Below the pieces are notes generated by a model. That model had not been told where the DNA came from, did no database searches, and saw only the letters and a program-made list of their open reading frames with translations. The translations under genes and the position numbers were made by a program. DNA of 64,000 nt from Gordonia sp. OPL2 (GTDB lineage Bacteria; Actinomycetota; Actinomycetes; Mycobacteriales; Mycobacteriaceae), in assembly GCF_003797825.1 (NCBI RefSeq), contig NZ_RKME01000005.1, positions 124,001 to 188,000 of the forward strand, written 5' to 3'. Below are positions 28,355 to 37,276 of this stretch, piece after piece; the stretch's first letter is position 1; each line of letters begins with the position of its first letter.

Positions 28355-29949
28355 TGGGCGCCGGTCGTGTGCTCGCGCTGTGGTGTCCGGACTGGCCTGC
28401 GACCGCCGCGGCGATCGACGGTGAGATCCCGCCGCAGCATCCGATCGCGGTGCTCCACGCCAACCGGATCGTCGCGTGTTCGGCGCCGGCCCGTCGGATG
28501 GGGGTCCGCCGCGGGATGCGGAAGCGTCAGGCGCAGTCGGTCTGCCCGGAGATGACCGTGGTGGCCGCCGACGACCATCGGGACGGCCGGATCTTCGAGC
28601 CGGTGGTCGCGGTGGTGGCCGATCTGGTCCCGGTCGTCGAGGTGTTGCGTCCCGGCGTGCTGGTGATGCCGTCGACGACGGCCACGCGCCACTTCGGCGG
28701 TGAGGACGTGCTGGCCGAGAAGACGATCGACGCCGTCGCCGCCTCCGGTGTCGAGGCCCAGGCCGGCGTCGCCGACGAGTTGTTCACCGCCGTGCTGGCG
28801 GCGAGACAGGGCGCTCATGTCGAACCCGGGGGTGACGCCGCCTTTCTCGCCCGTCGGCCGGTCTCCGACCTCGCCCTGGAGCCCAGCCTGAGCGACCCCG
28901 GACGTGCTGATCTGGTGGATCTGCTTCGCCGACTGGGTATCTCGACGATCGGAGCGTTCGCGGACATGTCGGTCCGGGATGTGGCCTCCCGGTTCTCCGC
29001 CGATGCTGTCGTCGCACATCGCCTGGCGAACGCACTGCCCGGACGGCCGCCGTCGGGGCAGATGGCCCCGGCCGATCTGGTGATCGAGCACGAGTGCGAC
29101 CCACCCATCGACCGCGTCGACTCGGCGGCCTTCCTCGGACGACGGCTGGCCGATGAGCTCGCGGGCCGGCTGGCCGCGGCGTCGGTGGCGTGCACACGGC
29201 TCACGGTGGAGGCGGTCACCGAACTCGGACAGCGTCATGCGCGGACCTGGCGATGTGCGCAGCCGCTCACGCCGGAGGCGACCGCTGATCGGATCCGGTG
29301 GCAACTCGAGGGATGGCTGACCGGCGGTCGGACGGGGGCGCACGGACGGCCGGATTCGCCGATCGGCGTGCTCCGATTGGAACCCATCGAGGTCGTTGCG
29401 GCGGGTGCGTTGCAATATGCGTTGAACGGCAACGGGTTACCCGAGGATCCGGAGGTCGACGAACGTGCCCGGCGCTCGCTGGTCCGGGTGCAGGGGCTGC
29501 TCGGCGGAGACGCCGTGCAGTTGCCCATCTCCAGTGGCGGTCGCGGACCGGGGGAGCGGATCACCATGGTCTCGCTGGGTGATGAACGGGTTCCGGCACG
29601 AGACCCGGGTGCGCCGTGGCCGGGCGGGATCGCCCAGCCGACCCCGGCGGTCCTGGTGGACACCCCGATTCAGGTGCTGGATCTGACAGGTCGCCCGGTG
29701 GAGGTCACCGGCCGCGGCGGGTTCACCGCCGAGCCGACCACGATCCGGATGGAACGCAACGGCCGGGACCGCGGCTCGTGGGAGCTGCGCTGGTGGGCCG
29801 GACCCTGGCCCACCGGCGTGGACACCGCTGCCGACACCACCTCCGACGACGCTGTCGTCGCCCGTGCACAGGTCCTGCTCGACGACTCGCGTGCCCTGTT
29901 GCTGAGATATCGCGCGCAGACCTGGGTCGTGGAGGGGGTGTACGAGTGA
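28354..29949 (+). CDS. imuB: Y-family polymerase-like mutasome protein ImuB
   Basis: A 531-residue Y-family polymerase relative that acts as a hub, not an enzyme. The N-terminal fold begins RVLALWCPDWPATAAAI; at the place where active polymerases have the acidic SIDE motif the sequence is VMPSTTATRHFGG, so catalytic acids are missing. Near residue 390 the motif VQLPIS resembles the QLPL-type beta-clamp-binding motif of M. tuberculosis ImuB. The C-terminal part would bind ImuA' and DnaE2. It directly follows imuA' and is under the same LexA-controlled promoter. Ends just 4 bp before a convergent gene. Confidence 0.92.
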   Translation: MGAGRVLALWCPDWPATAAAIDGEIPPQHPIAVLHANRIVACSAPARRMGVRRGMRKRQAQSVCPEMTVVAADDHRDGRIFEPVVAVVADLVPVVEVLRPGVLVMPSTTATRHFGGEDVLAEKTIDAVAASGVEAQAGVADELFTAVLAARQGAHVEPGGDAAFLARRPVSDLALEPSLSDPGRADLVDLLRRLGISTIGAFADMSVRDVASRFSADAVVAHRLANALPGRPPSGQMAPADLVIEHECDPPIDRVDSAAFLGRRLADELAGRLAAASVACTRLTVEAVTELGQRHARTWRCAQPLTPEATADRIRWQLEGWLTGGRTGAHGRPDSPIGVLRLEPIEVVAAGALQYALNGNGLPEDPEVDERARRSLVRVQGLLGGDAVQLPISSGGRGPGERITMVSLGDERVPARDPGAPWPGGIAQPTPAVLVDTPIQVLDLTGRPVEVTGRGGFTAEPTTIRMERNGRDRGSWELRWWAGPWPTGVDTAADTTSDDAVVARAQVLLDDSRALLLRYRAQTWVVEGVYE

Positions 29950-29953
29950 GCCG

Positions 29954-31036
29954 TCAGGCGTTCGCGCCGCGGGCGATCACCGGCCAGTGTTCCTCGGTGC
30001 CGTCGGTGGTGACGGCGATCAGGCCGTCGACGAGGTTCACCGCCGTACACACATGATTGGGCACCACGCGTACCTGGTCACCGGGAACGGGCAGCGATCC
30101 GACATCGACTGCCGCGTCGTCGAACTCGATCACCGCATGGTGTTCCGACAACGAGGTGATCCGCGCGTCGGCGTGATCGAGCAGCCGCCCGAAACCCGAC
30201 GCCCACGCGGGACGGTCGGCACCCAAGATCTTGCTGCCGGCGTCGGCCACGATGCGGTTACCGGTGCGATGGACGACGGTGGCCACCGCCGTCAGCGCGA
30301 TGTCGTCGGCGGTCGTCGTCCCCAGTTCCATCTGCTGCGCGTCCCCGAACGGATACACGCCTGGCCGGATCTCGGTCAGCACGTCCGATCCCGCGTACTC
30401 GATCGTCGGGGTGGAGCCACCGCTCCGCACGATCGGGTCGATCCCGTTGTCCCGCAGGCGCTGTGCGGCCATTGCGAGCGCGTCTGTCTCCTGTTGCGCG
30501 GCACGCCTGCGTGCGTCGCCCGGGCCGTATCCATGACCGGGGAAGGTGAACACGCCGACAACCCGCAGACCGACTCTCGCGGCCGCGGCGGCCACTGCCC
30601 CGGCATCCTCGGGCGGCACCCCGGTCCGATGCTGTCCGGAATCGACCTCCACGACGACGTCGATGTCGACGCCGCGGACCTCCGCGGCCATCCGGGTCGC
30701 GCCCTCGACCGAGTCGACCGCGACCCGCAGTCGTGCCGCTGCGGCGAGAGTACGTAGACGTGCGCCCTTGTGTTCGGTCACCCACAGCGGATAGGCGATG
30801 AACAGATCGGCGCCCCCGGGTGGCTGTGCTGCGGCGAAGGCCTCCGCCTCGCCGATGGTGGCCACGGTCAGTCCGACCGCTCCCGCGTCGAGTTGTCGCC
30901 GTGCGATCTCGGCGCACTTGTGGGTCTTCGCGTGCGGTCGGAGATCGAGGCCGGCCGCGGCGGCGCCGACGGCCACGGCGTGGACGTTGCGGTCGAGGCG
31001 CCCGACGTCGACGGTGAGATAGGGCGTGTCGTTCAC
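29954..31036 (-). CDS. Alanine-racemase-fold PLP enzyme (D-threonine aldolase / D-serine dehydratase type)
   Basis: A 360-residue fold-type III PLP enzyme. The PLP lysine is about K37 in RPHAKTHKCAEIARRQLD, the diagnostic motif of low-specificity D-threonine aldolase and eukaryotic D-serine dehydratase (DSD1). Near the C-terminus RVVPNHVCTAVN carries the His and Cys that bind a metal in these enzymes. Substrate could be D-threonine, D-serine or a related 3-hydroxy-D-amino acid. Its ATG overlaps by 4 bp the stop of the upstream SDR gene, so the two are coupled. No regulator is adjacent. Confidence 0.85.
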   Translation of the reverse strand: MNDTPYLTVDVGRLDRNVHAVAVGAAAAGLDLRPHAKTHKCAEIARRQLDAGAVGLTVATIGEAEAFAAAQPPGGADLFIAYPLWVTEHKGARLRTLAAAARLRVAVDSVEGATRMAAEVRGVDIDVVVEVDSGQHRTGVPPEDAGAVAAAAARVGLRVVGVFTFPGHGYGPGDARRRAAQQETDALAMAAQRLRDNGIDPIVRSGGSTPTIEYAGSDVLTEIRPGVYPFGDAQQMELGTTTADDIALTAVATVVHRTGNRIVADAGSKILGADRPAWASGFGRLLDHADARITSLSEHHAVIEFDDAAVDVGSLPVPGDQVRVVPNHVCTAVNLVDGLIAVTTDGTEEHWPVIARGANA

Positions 31037-32976
31037 GAGCGGGACTCGTCATCGGCGTCCGCGGACCGGCCCAGGGCGGCTGCCGACTCGCCGAACATCA
31101 GATACTCCTGATGGAGCACCCGGGTGATGAGCCGTGGGGTGAAACGATGCCCGAGCTCGGCGAGGACGCCGATGGGGGAGTTGACGTTTCGTGGCCGATC
31201 GAGAACCCCATGGAGGACCCGCGACGCCGCCTTGTCCACACCCCAGACGCCCGCCTGGTTCTCATAGGCCTCGGTGGGCGCGATCATGCGCGTGCGGACG
31301 AGGGGCAACCGGACGTTGGTGAAGGTGACGTGGTCGGACAGGGTCTCGACCCGGGTCACGTCGCTGAACGCCTCGAGGGCTGCCTTGGACGCCGCGTACG
31401 CGCCGAACCGGGCGCCCCGGGACTGCACTGCCACCGATGTCACGTTGACGACATGCCCCGACTGCCGTGCCACCATGTGGGGCAGCAGTCCGAGCGTCAG
31501 GTTGACGGCCCCGAAGTAGTTGACGGCCATCAGACGCTGGTGGTCATGCAGACGTTCTGTCGAGTTGACTGCGGCCCGGCGGATGGAACGACCCGCGTTG
31601 TTCACCAGGATGTCGACGTGATCATGCTCGGCGAGAACCGTTTTCACCAGCCCGGCGACGGATTCCTCGTCGGTGATGTCGCACGGATATCCGTGGATGC
31701 GTCCTGGTGGCACGCCATCCTTGCTGGCCGTCGCGCGCAGTTCGGAGACCGCTGCGTCGAGGGCCTCCGCGGCGCGGCCGACGATGATCACATCTGCTCC
31801 GCGGGCCACGCACATACGGGCGGTGGCTTTGCCGATCCCGGCCGAACCGCCGGTGATCAGGATCGTCTTGCCGACCAGCGGTCCGCGCGGGTCCGTCCGG
31901 CGGTGCCGGGTGGGGTCGAGATGATCCGCCCAGTACCGATACAGGCGCGGGCCGTAGTCGTCGAGGTCGGGCAGGGTGATGCCGCGTTCGGCCAGTGCGG
32001 CCACGGTGTCGTCGGCGCGGAAGTCGACGGTCAGCGCGATCGTGTCGAGCAGTGCCGGGGGGATGCCCTGCTGCGCCGCGACCAGATCGCGTCCGATGCG
32101 GAAGGGGCCGGTACCGGCCAGGGCGAGCAGCGGTTCGACCATTCCGTTCGGGACGACGTTTCGTCCTCGGGGAGCATCGAAACCCGGTGCGATCGCGTTG
32201 TACATCCCGGTGATGGTGCGCCGACGCGGATCGGCCAGGTGGTGGACCTGCCCACTGCGTTCCGGGTCGACGGCGGCCAGGGCGACGATCGCATCGGCGA
32301 CGTAGTCGACCGGGACGATGTTGGTGTTCCCGAGGTCGGGCATCGGGAGCGTGAACGACGACGGCAACCGCCCGAGAACCGAGAGGTGGGGGAAGAAGTA
32401 GTACGGTCCGTCGATCTTGTCCATCGCGCCGGTGTGGGAGTCGCCGACGACCACCGACGGCCGATAGACGCGCCACCGCAAGCCTTCTCGCTCTCGGACG
32501 ACCTTCTCCGCCTCGAACTTCGTGCGGTGATAGGGCGACGGAAAGCCTTGTCCCTTGTCGAAGTCGTTCTCGGTGAACGTGCCGCGATGATCGCCCGCGA
32601 CCGCGATCGACGACACGTGATGGAGCAGCGCCGCGCGGGCCATCGCGAAGTCGGCGACCCGCGCGGTGCCCTCTACGTTCGCCGCCTGCTGTGTGTCGGC
32701 GTCGACGGTCATGTCGTAGATGGCGGCGAGATGGATGACGTGGTCGATGGGCGGCAGCTGCGTGCCGTCGAGACCGAGTCCGGGCGCGGTGAGATCGCCG
32801 GCGATCGGTTGCACGCGGCCGGTCGGGTCGATCTGGGCCAGCATCTCGCTGAAGCGGGACAGCGATCCTGCACGGACGAGTGCGAGAATCCGGGCCTCGG
32901 GTTCCACCGTGAGGAGTCTGTCGATGACCCTGCGTCCGATGAATCCGCTGCCGCCGGTGATGAAGTAGGTCGTCAT
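31033..32976 (-). CDS. acrA1: Two-domain SDR protein, fatty acyl-CoA reductase-like (AcrA1 family)
   Basis: A 647-residue fusion of two short-chain dehydrogenase domains. The N-terminal extended-SDR domain (about 1-360) has the NADP fold ITGGSGFIGRRV and the catalytic YHRTK; it resembles carboxylic acid or acyl reductases. The C-terminal classical SDR (about 385-640) has ITGGSAGIGKATAR and YAASK. This matches Rv3391 (AcrA1), also adjacent to the imuB/imuA' homologues in M. tuberculosis. Likely action: reduction of fatty acyl-CoA to alcohol or aldehyde, from the family. ATG 32976 has AAGGAC upstream; a palindromic operator-like site lies just before it. Confidence 0.88.
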   Translation of the reverse strand: MTTYFITGGSGFIGRRVIDRLLTVEPEARILALVRAGSLSRFSEMLAQIDPTGRVQPIAGDLTAPGLGLDGTQLPPIDHVIHLAAIYDMTVDADTQQAANVEGTARVADFAMARAALLHHVSSIAVAGDHRGTFTENDFDKGQGFPSPYHRTKFEAEKVVREREGLRWRVYRPSVVVGDSHTGAMDKIDGPYYFFPHLSVLGRLPSSFTLPMPDLGNTNIVPVDYVADAIVALAAVDPERSGQVHHLADPRRRTITGMYNAIAPGFDAPRGRNVVPNGMVEPLLALAGTGPFRIGRDLVAAQQGIPPALLDTIALTVDFRADDTVAALAERGITLPDLDDYGPRLYRYWADHLDPTRHRRTDPRGPLVGKTILITGGSAGIGKATARMCVARGADVIIVGRAAEALDAAVSELRATASKDGVPPGRIHGYPCDITDEESVAGLVKTVLAEHDHVDILVNNAGRSIRRAAVNSTERLHDHQRLMAVNYFGAVNLTLGLLPHMVARQSGHVVNVTSVAVQSRGARFGAYAASKAALEAFSDVTRVETLSDHVTFTNVRLPLVRTRMIAPTEAYENQAGVWGVDKAASRVLHGVLDRPRNVNSPIGVLAELGHRFTPRLITRVLHQEYLMFGESAAALGRSADADDESRS

Positions 32977-32985
32977 GGGCGTGTC

Positions 32986-33001
32986 CTTACCGCTCGGTAA
33001 G
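32986..33001. promoter_or_regulatory. Palindromic operator candidate upstream of acrA1
   Basis: CTTACCGCTCGGTAAG: two perfect 7-bp half-sites around a 2-bp centre. The TACCGnnCGGTA form is typical of TetR-family operators. It lies 9 bp upstream of the acrA1 ATG, where binding would block transcription or initiation. No TetR gene is in the window. Confidence 0.6.
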
Positions 33002-33094
33002 TAGTCGATTTGTACACAGGGTGACACTTACATCGACGAATGGCAAGGTCCGCGGTCGAGGCTGGGTGTGGATCGTGGTGCCACCCTTGAGTAA

Positions 33095-33116
33095 TCGAAC
33101 ACGTGTTCGATAGACT
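33095..33116 (+). promoter_or_regulatory. Perfect LexA/SOS box abutting the dnaE2 -10 hexamer
   Basis: TCGAACACGTGTTCGA (33095-33110) is a perfect palindrome and a full match to the mycobacterial SOS box. It is followed at once by TAGACT (33111-33116), a good -10 hexamer that ends 6 nt before the dnaE2 GTG. LexA would therefore sit in the promoter spacer, and the transcript is probably leaderless. Confidence 0.93.
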
Positions 33117-33122
33117 CTCGGG

Positions 33123-36100
33123 GTGGGATGGGATCAGGGGCCACCGACGTGGTCGGAGATGGAGCGGGTGCTCTCCGGTCGTGCGCCGGGCGGTGGTCGG
33201 CCGGGCGAGGCGTTCGGCCCCGGCGACAACTCCGGTGCCCTCGGTGACGGCGGTGACAGCCCGGCCTGGTCGCGTAAGCGTGGCGCCTATCGCTCCGATG
33301 GCATCGAGCGTGGTCGGTCGGCGGTGCCGTTCGCCGAACTCCACGCACACAGTTCCTACAGCTTCCTCGACGGAGCGTCGATGCCGGAGGAGATGGTCGA
33401 GGAGGCGCAGCGGCTCGGTCTGTCCTCACTGGCCCTCACCGACCACGACGGTTTCTACGGCATCGTCCGATTTGCCGAGGCTGCAAGGGAATTCGGGCTT
33501 CCGACGGTTTTCGGTGCAGAGTTGTCCCTGGAACCCGACGTCACGCGGACCGGGGTGCCGGATCCGCCGGGCGAACACCTCCTGGTGATCGCCCGCGACG
33601 GCGAGGGTTATCGCCGGCTGTCGCGCACCATCGCCGATGCGCACATGGTGGCCGGCGAGAAGGGGCTCCTGCGTTACGACCGCGACTCCCTGCCGGACCG
33701 GTCGGGCGGTCACTGGCTGATCCTCACCGGTTGCCGGAAGGGGCAGGTACGCCGGGCGCTCGATCGCGGCGGGCCCGAGGCGGCGCGAGAAGCGTTGCGT
33801 GACCTGGTCGAACGTCACGGGCTCGCGGATGTCGCGGTGGAACTGACCGCCCAGGGCTTGCCCGAGGACGACGAGCGCAACGCGACCCTGGCCGGTTTGG
33901 CCGCGGAGTTGGGACTGACGACGGTGGCGACCACCGGGGCGCACTTCGCGTCACCGCGCCGCCGACGACTCGCCATGGCGGTGGCCGCCGTCCGCGCGAG
34001 AACCGACATCGAGACGATCGACGGCTGGCTCCCCGGTGTCGCCGGCGCCCATCTGCGCAGCGGTGACGAGATGGTCCGTCTCCTCCCCGGTCATCCGGAG
34101 GCGATCGACAATGCGGTCGCGCTCGCCGCCGACTGCGCGTTCGAACTCGGACTCATCGCGCCGCAGCTGCCGCCGTTCGACGTCCCTTCGGGGCACACCG
34201 AGATCAGCTGGCTGCGGGAACAGACCCTGGCGGGAGCGCTGCGGCGCTACGGATCGCCTGCCGCCCACCCGCAGGCGTACCGGCAGATCGACCACGAACT
34301 CCGCATCATCGAGGCATTGACGTTTCCCGGCTACTTCCTCGTCGTCGCCGACATCGTGAACTTCTGCAAGACCCACGACATCCTGTGCCAGGGCCGGGGC
34401 AGTGCCGCGAACTCCGCGGTCTGTTACGCCCTCGGCATCACCAATGTCGATCCGGTGGCGAACAAGCTGCTGTTCGAGCGGTTCCTCTCACCCGAACGCG
34501 ACGGGCCGCCGGACATCGACGTCGACATCGAGTCCGATCGGCGGGAGGAGGCGATCCAGTACGTCTATCGCCGTTACGGCCGGGACTTCAGCGCGCAGGT
34601 CGCCAACGTGATCACCTACCGTGGCAAGTCCGCGATCCGGGACATGTCGCGGGCGCTGGGCTATGCCACCGGACAGCAGGATGCGTGGAGCCGGATGCCC
34701 GACCAGGCGCCCGACGACGTCACCGAACTCGCCTCGGAGATCCTCGGGATGCCAAGGCATCTGGGCATCCACTCCGGGGGCATGGTGATCTGCGACCGTC
34801 CCATCGCCGACGTCTGCCCGACGGAGTGGGCGCGTATGGAGAACCGCAGTGTCCTGCAGTGGGACAAGGATGACTGTGCCGCCATCGGCCTGGTCAAGTT
34901 CGATCTCCTCGGACTGGGCATGCTCTCGGCTCTGCACTACGCGATCGATCTGGTCGCCGACCACAAGGGCATCGAGGTCGATCTCGCCACCCTCGACCTG
35001 ACCGAGACCGCGGTCTACGACATGCTGTGTCGCGCCGACTCCGTCGGGGTCTTCCAGGTGGAGTCGCGCGCCCAGATGGCCACGCTCCCGCGGCTGAAGC
35101 CGCGTAATTTCTACGACCTCGTGGTCGAGGTCGCCCTCATCCGGCCGGGACCGATCCAGGGAGGATCCGTGCACCCGTACATCCGGCGGCGCAACGGGAT
35201 CGAGGAGACGACGTTCGAACATCCGTCGATGCGCAAGGCTCTCGACAGGACCCTGGGTGTGCCGTTGTTCCAGGAGCAGCTGATGCAGCTGGCCGTCGAC
35301 GTCGCGGGGTTCGATGCGGTGGAAGCCGATCAGCTGCGGCGCGCGATGGGATCGAAACGATCGCCCGAACGGATGGAGCGTCTCCGGCAACGGTTCTATG
35401 CGGGCATGGAGGAGCTGCACGGTATCACCGGCGACATGGCCGACCGGGTCTTCGAGAAGATGGCCGCGTTCGCCAACTTCGGTTTCCCGGAGAGTCATTC
35501 GCAGAGTTTCGCCTCGCTGGTGTTCTACTCGTCGTGGTTCAAGTTGCACCATCCGGCGGCGTTCTGCGCGGCGTTGCTGCGAGCGCAGCCCATGGGCTTC
35601 TACTCCCCGCAATCGCTGGTGGCCGACGCGCGCCGGCACGGTGTCGTGGTGCACCGTCCCGACATCAACATCTCCCTACCGCACGCGAACCTGGAGAACG
35701 CGGGGATGGAGGTCCGGCTGGGGCTCGGTGGCATACGCGGGATCGGTGACGACGTCGCGGAACGCATCGTCGAGTGCCGCGAGCGCGACGGCGACTACAC
35801 CGATGTCACCGATGTGTCCCGTCGCGCCGAGCTGACGGCCCGTCAACTCGAGGGATTGGCCGGTGCCGGGGCGTTCTCCGGGTTCGGGGTGAGCCGACGA
35901 CAGGCGTTGTGGGAGGCGGGTGCCGCCGCGACGGTGCGGGCGGATCAGCTGCCCCTCGAGTCGGCAGCGGCCACCCCGACCCTTCCTGGTCTGTCCGATG
36001 TGGAGCTGGCGGCCACCGACGCCTGGGCGACCGGCATCACCCCGACGTCGTATCCGACTCAGTTCCTGCGCCCACGACTCGATGCGTTGGGAGTGATCCC

Positions 36101-36404
36101 GGCCGACGGACTGCTGTCGGTTGCCGACGGTTCACGGGTGAGTGTGGCGGGGGCGGTGACCCACCGGCAGCGTCCGGCGACCGCCTCGGGTGTGACGTTC
36201 ATCAACTTGGAGGACGAAACGGGCATGGTGAATGTCGTCTGCTCGGTCGGCTTGTGGACTCGACACCGGAATCTGGCACACTCGGCATCGGCTTTGCTGA
36301 TCCGAGGGACCGTGCAGAACGCGGAGGGGGCGGTGACGGTCGTGGCGGAACGATTGCAGCGCCTGGATCTCCGGGTCGGAACTCGTTCCAGGGACTGGCA
36401 TTAA
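33123..36404 (+). CDS. dnaE2: Error-prone DNA polymerase DnaE2
   Basis: A 1093-residue C-family polymerase for SOS mutagenesis. The PHP domain begins ELHAHSSYSFLDGAS; the palm carries the catalytic acids D464, D466 and D468 (PPDIDVDIESDR); a helix-hairpin-helix (GIRGIGDDVAERIVE) and an OB domain (FINLEDETGMVNVVCS) follow. It lacks the long C-terminal tail of replicative DnaE1 and matches the usual DnaE2 length. The GTG at 33123 gives GWDQGPPTWSEMERVL, the DnaE2 start in mycobacteria. It works with ImuA' and ImuB, also LexA-controlled in this window. Confidence 0.96.
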   Translation: MGWDQGPPTWSEMERVLSGRAPGGGRPGEAFGPGDNSGALGDGGDSPAWSRKRGAYRSDGIERGRSAVPFAELHAHSSYSFLDGASMPEEMVEEAQRLGLSSLALTDHDGFYGIVRFAEAAREFGLPTVFGAELSLEPDVTRTGVPDPPGEHLLVIARDGEGYRRLSRTIADAHMVAGEKGLLRYDRDSLPDRSGGHWLILTGCRKGQVRRALDRGGPEAAREALRDLVERHGLADVAVELTAQGLPEDDERNATLAGLAAELGLTTVATTGAHFASPRRRRLAMAVAAVRARTDIETIDGWLPGVAGAHLRSGDEMVRLLPGHPEAIDNAVALAADCAFELGLIAPQLPPFDVPSGHTEISWLREQTLAGALRRYGSPAAHPQAYRQIDHELRIIEALTFPGYFLVVADIVNFCKTHDILCQGRGSAANSAVCYALGITNVDPVANKLLFERFLSPERDGPPDIDVDIESDRREEAIQYVYRRYGRDFSAQVANVITYRGKSAIRDMSRALGYATGQQDAWSRMPDQAPDDVTELASEILGMPRHLGIHSGGMVICDRPIADVCPTEWARMENRSVLQWDKDDCAAIGLVKFDLLGLGMLSALHYAIDLVADHKGIEVDLATLDLTETAVYDMLCRADSVGVFQVESRAQMATLPRLKPRNFYDLVVEVALIRPGPIQGGSVHPYIRRRNGIEETTFEHPSMRKALDRTLGVPLFQEQLMQLAVDVAGFDAVEADQLRRAMGSKRSPERMERLRQRFYAGMEELHGITGDMADRVFEKMAAFANFGFPESHSQSFASLVFYSSWFKLHHPAAFCAALLRAQPMGFYSPQSLVADARRHGVVVHRPDINISLPHANLENAGMEVRLGLGGIRGIGDDVAERIVECRERDGDYTDVTDVSRRAELTARQLEGLAGAGAFSGFGVSRRQALWEAGAAATVRADQLPLESAAATPTLPGLSDVELAATDAWATGITPTSYPTQFLRPRLDALGVIPADGLLSVADGSRVSVAGAVTHRQRPATASGVTFINLEDETGMVNVVCSVGLWTRHRNLAHSASALLIRGTVQNAEGAVTVVAERLQRLDLRVGTRSRDWH

Positions 36405-36459
36405 CCAGGCCGGGGTCACACTCGGCATCCGAGATTGGCATCGAACAGGGAGGGCCGCC

Positions 36460-36687
36460 ATGCCGAGGCAGATCGTGGTGACCGTGAAGCCGAGCAGTCG
36501 GAAAGGTCCTCTGGTGGAGACGGGCCCGGACGGGTCGGTGACCATCTTCGTCCGCGAGCCGGCAGCCGAGGGACGCGCCAACAAGGCCGTCGCCGAGATC
36601 CTCGCGAAGCACCTCGGGGTGCCCAAGAGCAAGGTCGCACTCGTCGGCGGGGCGACCGCCCGGACGAAGCGCTTCCGGATCGACTGA
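36460..36687 (+). CDS. DUF167 (YggU) family protein
   Basis: A 75-residue member of the UPF0235/DUF167 family. It has the conserved pattern VTVKPSSRKGP, then VREPAAEGRANKAV and KSKVALVGGATARTKRF. The family folds into a small alpha/beta protein and its function is unknown. ATG 36460 has an AGGGAGG Shine-Dalgarno. It is 55 bp after dnaE2 and could be in the same transcript, or have its own promoter. It is convergent with trmL 12 bp away. Confidence 0.88.
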   Translation: MPRQIVVTVKPSSRKGPLVETGPDGSVTIFVREPAAEGRANKAVAEILAKHLGVPKSKVALVGGATARTKRFRID

Positions 36688-36699
36688 GAATCGGGAGGG

Positions 36700-37164
36700 T
36701 CAGACGGCGCCGCCGAAGCCGTTCTGCCGCCAGGCCTCGTAGACGACGATGCTGGCCGCATTGGCGAGATTGTGCGACCGGCGTCCGGCGAGCATCGGGA
36801 TGCGCAGCCGTTCGGTGACCTCCGGCTGGTCGAGGACCTCATCGGGGAGTCCGGTCGGCTCCGGACCGAACAGCAGGACGTCGCCGGGACGGTAGTCCAC
36901 GTCGGTGTGGTAGCGGGTCGCGTGCGCGGTGAACGCGAACACCCGCTCCGGCTGTAACGCCGACCACGCCGTCGCCAGATCGGGATGCACTGTCACCGTA
37001 GCCATCTCGTGATAGTCGAGTCCGGCTCGCTTCACCTGTGCATCCGACATCGAGAACCCCAGTGGCTCGATGAGGTGCAACTCGGACCCGGTGTTGGCGG
37101 CCAGCCGTATCGCGTTGCCGGTGTTCGGCGGGATGCACGGCTGATAGAACATGATGCGGAACAT
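36700..37164 (-). CDS. trmL: tRNA (cytidine/uridine-34 2'-O)-methyltransferase TrmL-like
   Basis: A 154-residue SPOUT methyltransferase. All three motifs are there: PNTGNAIRLAANTG, FGPEPTGLPDE and the knot segment IPMLAGRRSHNLANAASIVV. Short length without a TRAM or N-terminal extension is typical of TrmL, which methylates the wobble base of certain tRNAs. ATG 37164 (MFRIMFYQP) matches the family start; GTG 37173 is possible. The substrate is inferred from the family (M. tuberculosis has a close relative annotated spoU). Confidence 0.9.
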   Translation of the reverse strand: MFRIMFYQPCIPPNTGNAIRLAANTGSELHLIEPLGFSMSDAQVKRAGLDYHEMATVTVHPDLATAWSALQPERVFAFTAHATRYHTDVDYRPGDVLLFGPEPTGLPDEVLDQPEVTERLRIPMLAGRRSHNLANAASIVVYEAWRQNGFGGAV

Positions 37165-37276
37165 GATGTGCACACAGTACGACGCACCTCATCGGCGAGA
37201 CCGCCTGACCCGGGAGGGGATGGCCGGCCACCCCATCACGACGCACGGTCTCGTGCCGACCGACGGTACGCCCAGA

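Noticed and set aside
31111..33000. A plus-strand open frame of 629 codons opposite acrA1
   Set aside because: Exactly antisense to the two-domain SDR gene; composition is that of a shadow frame.
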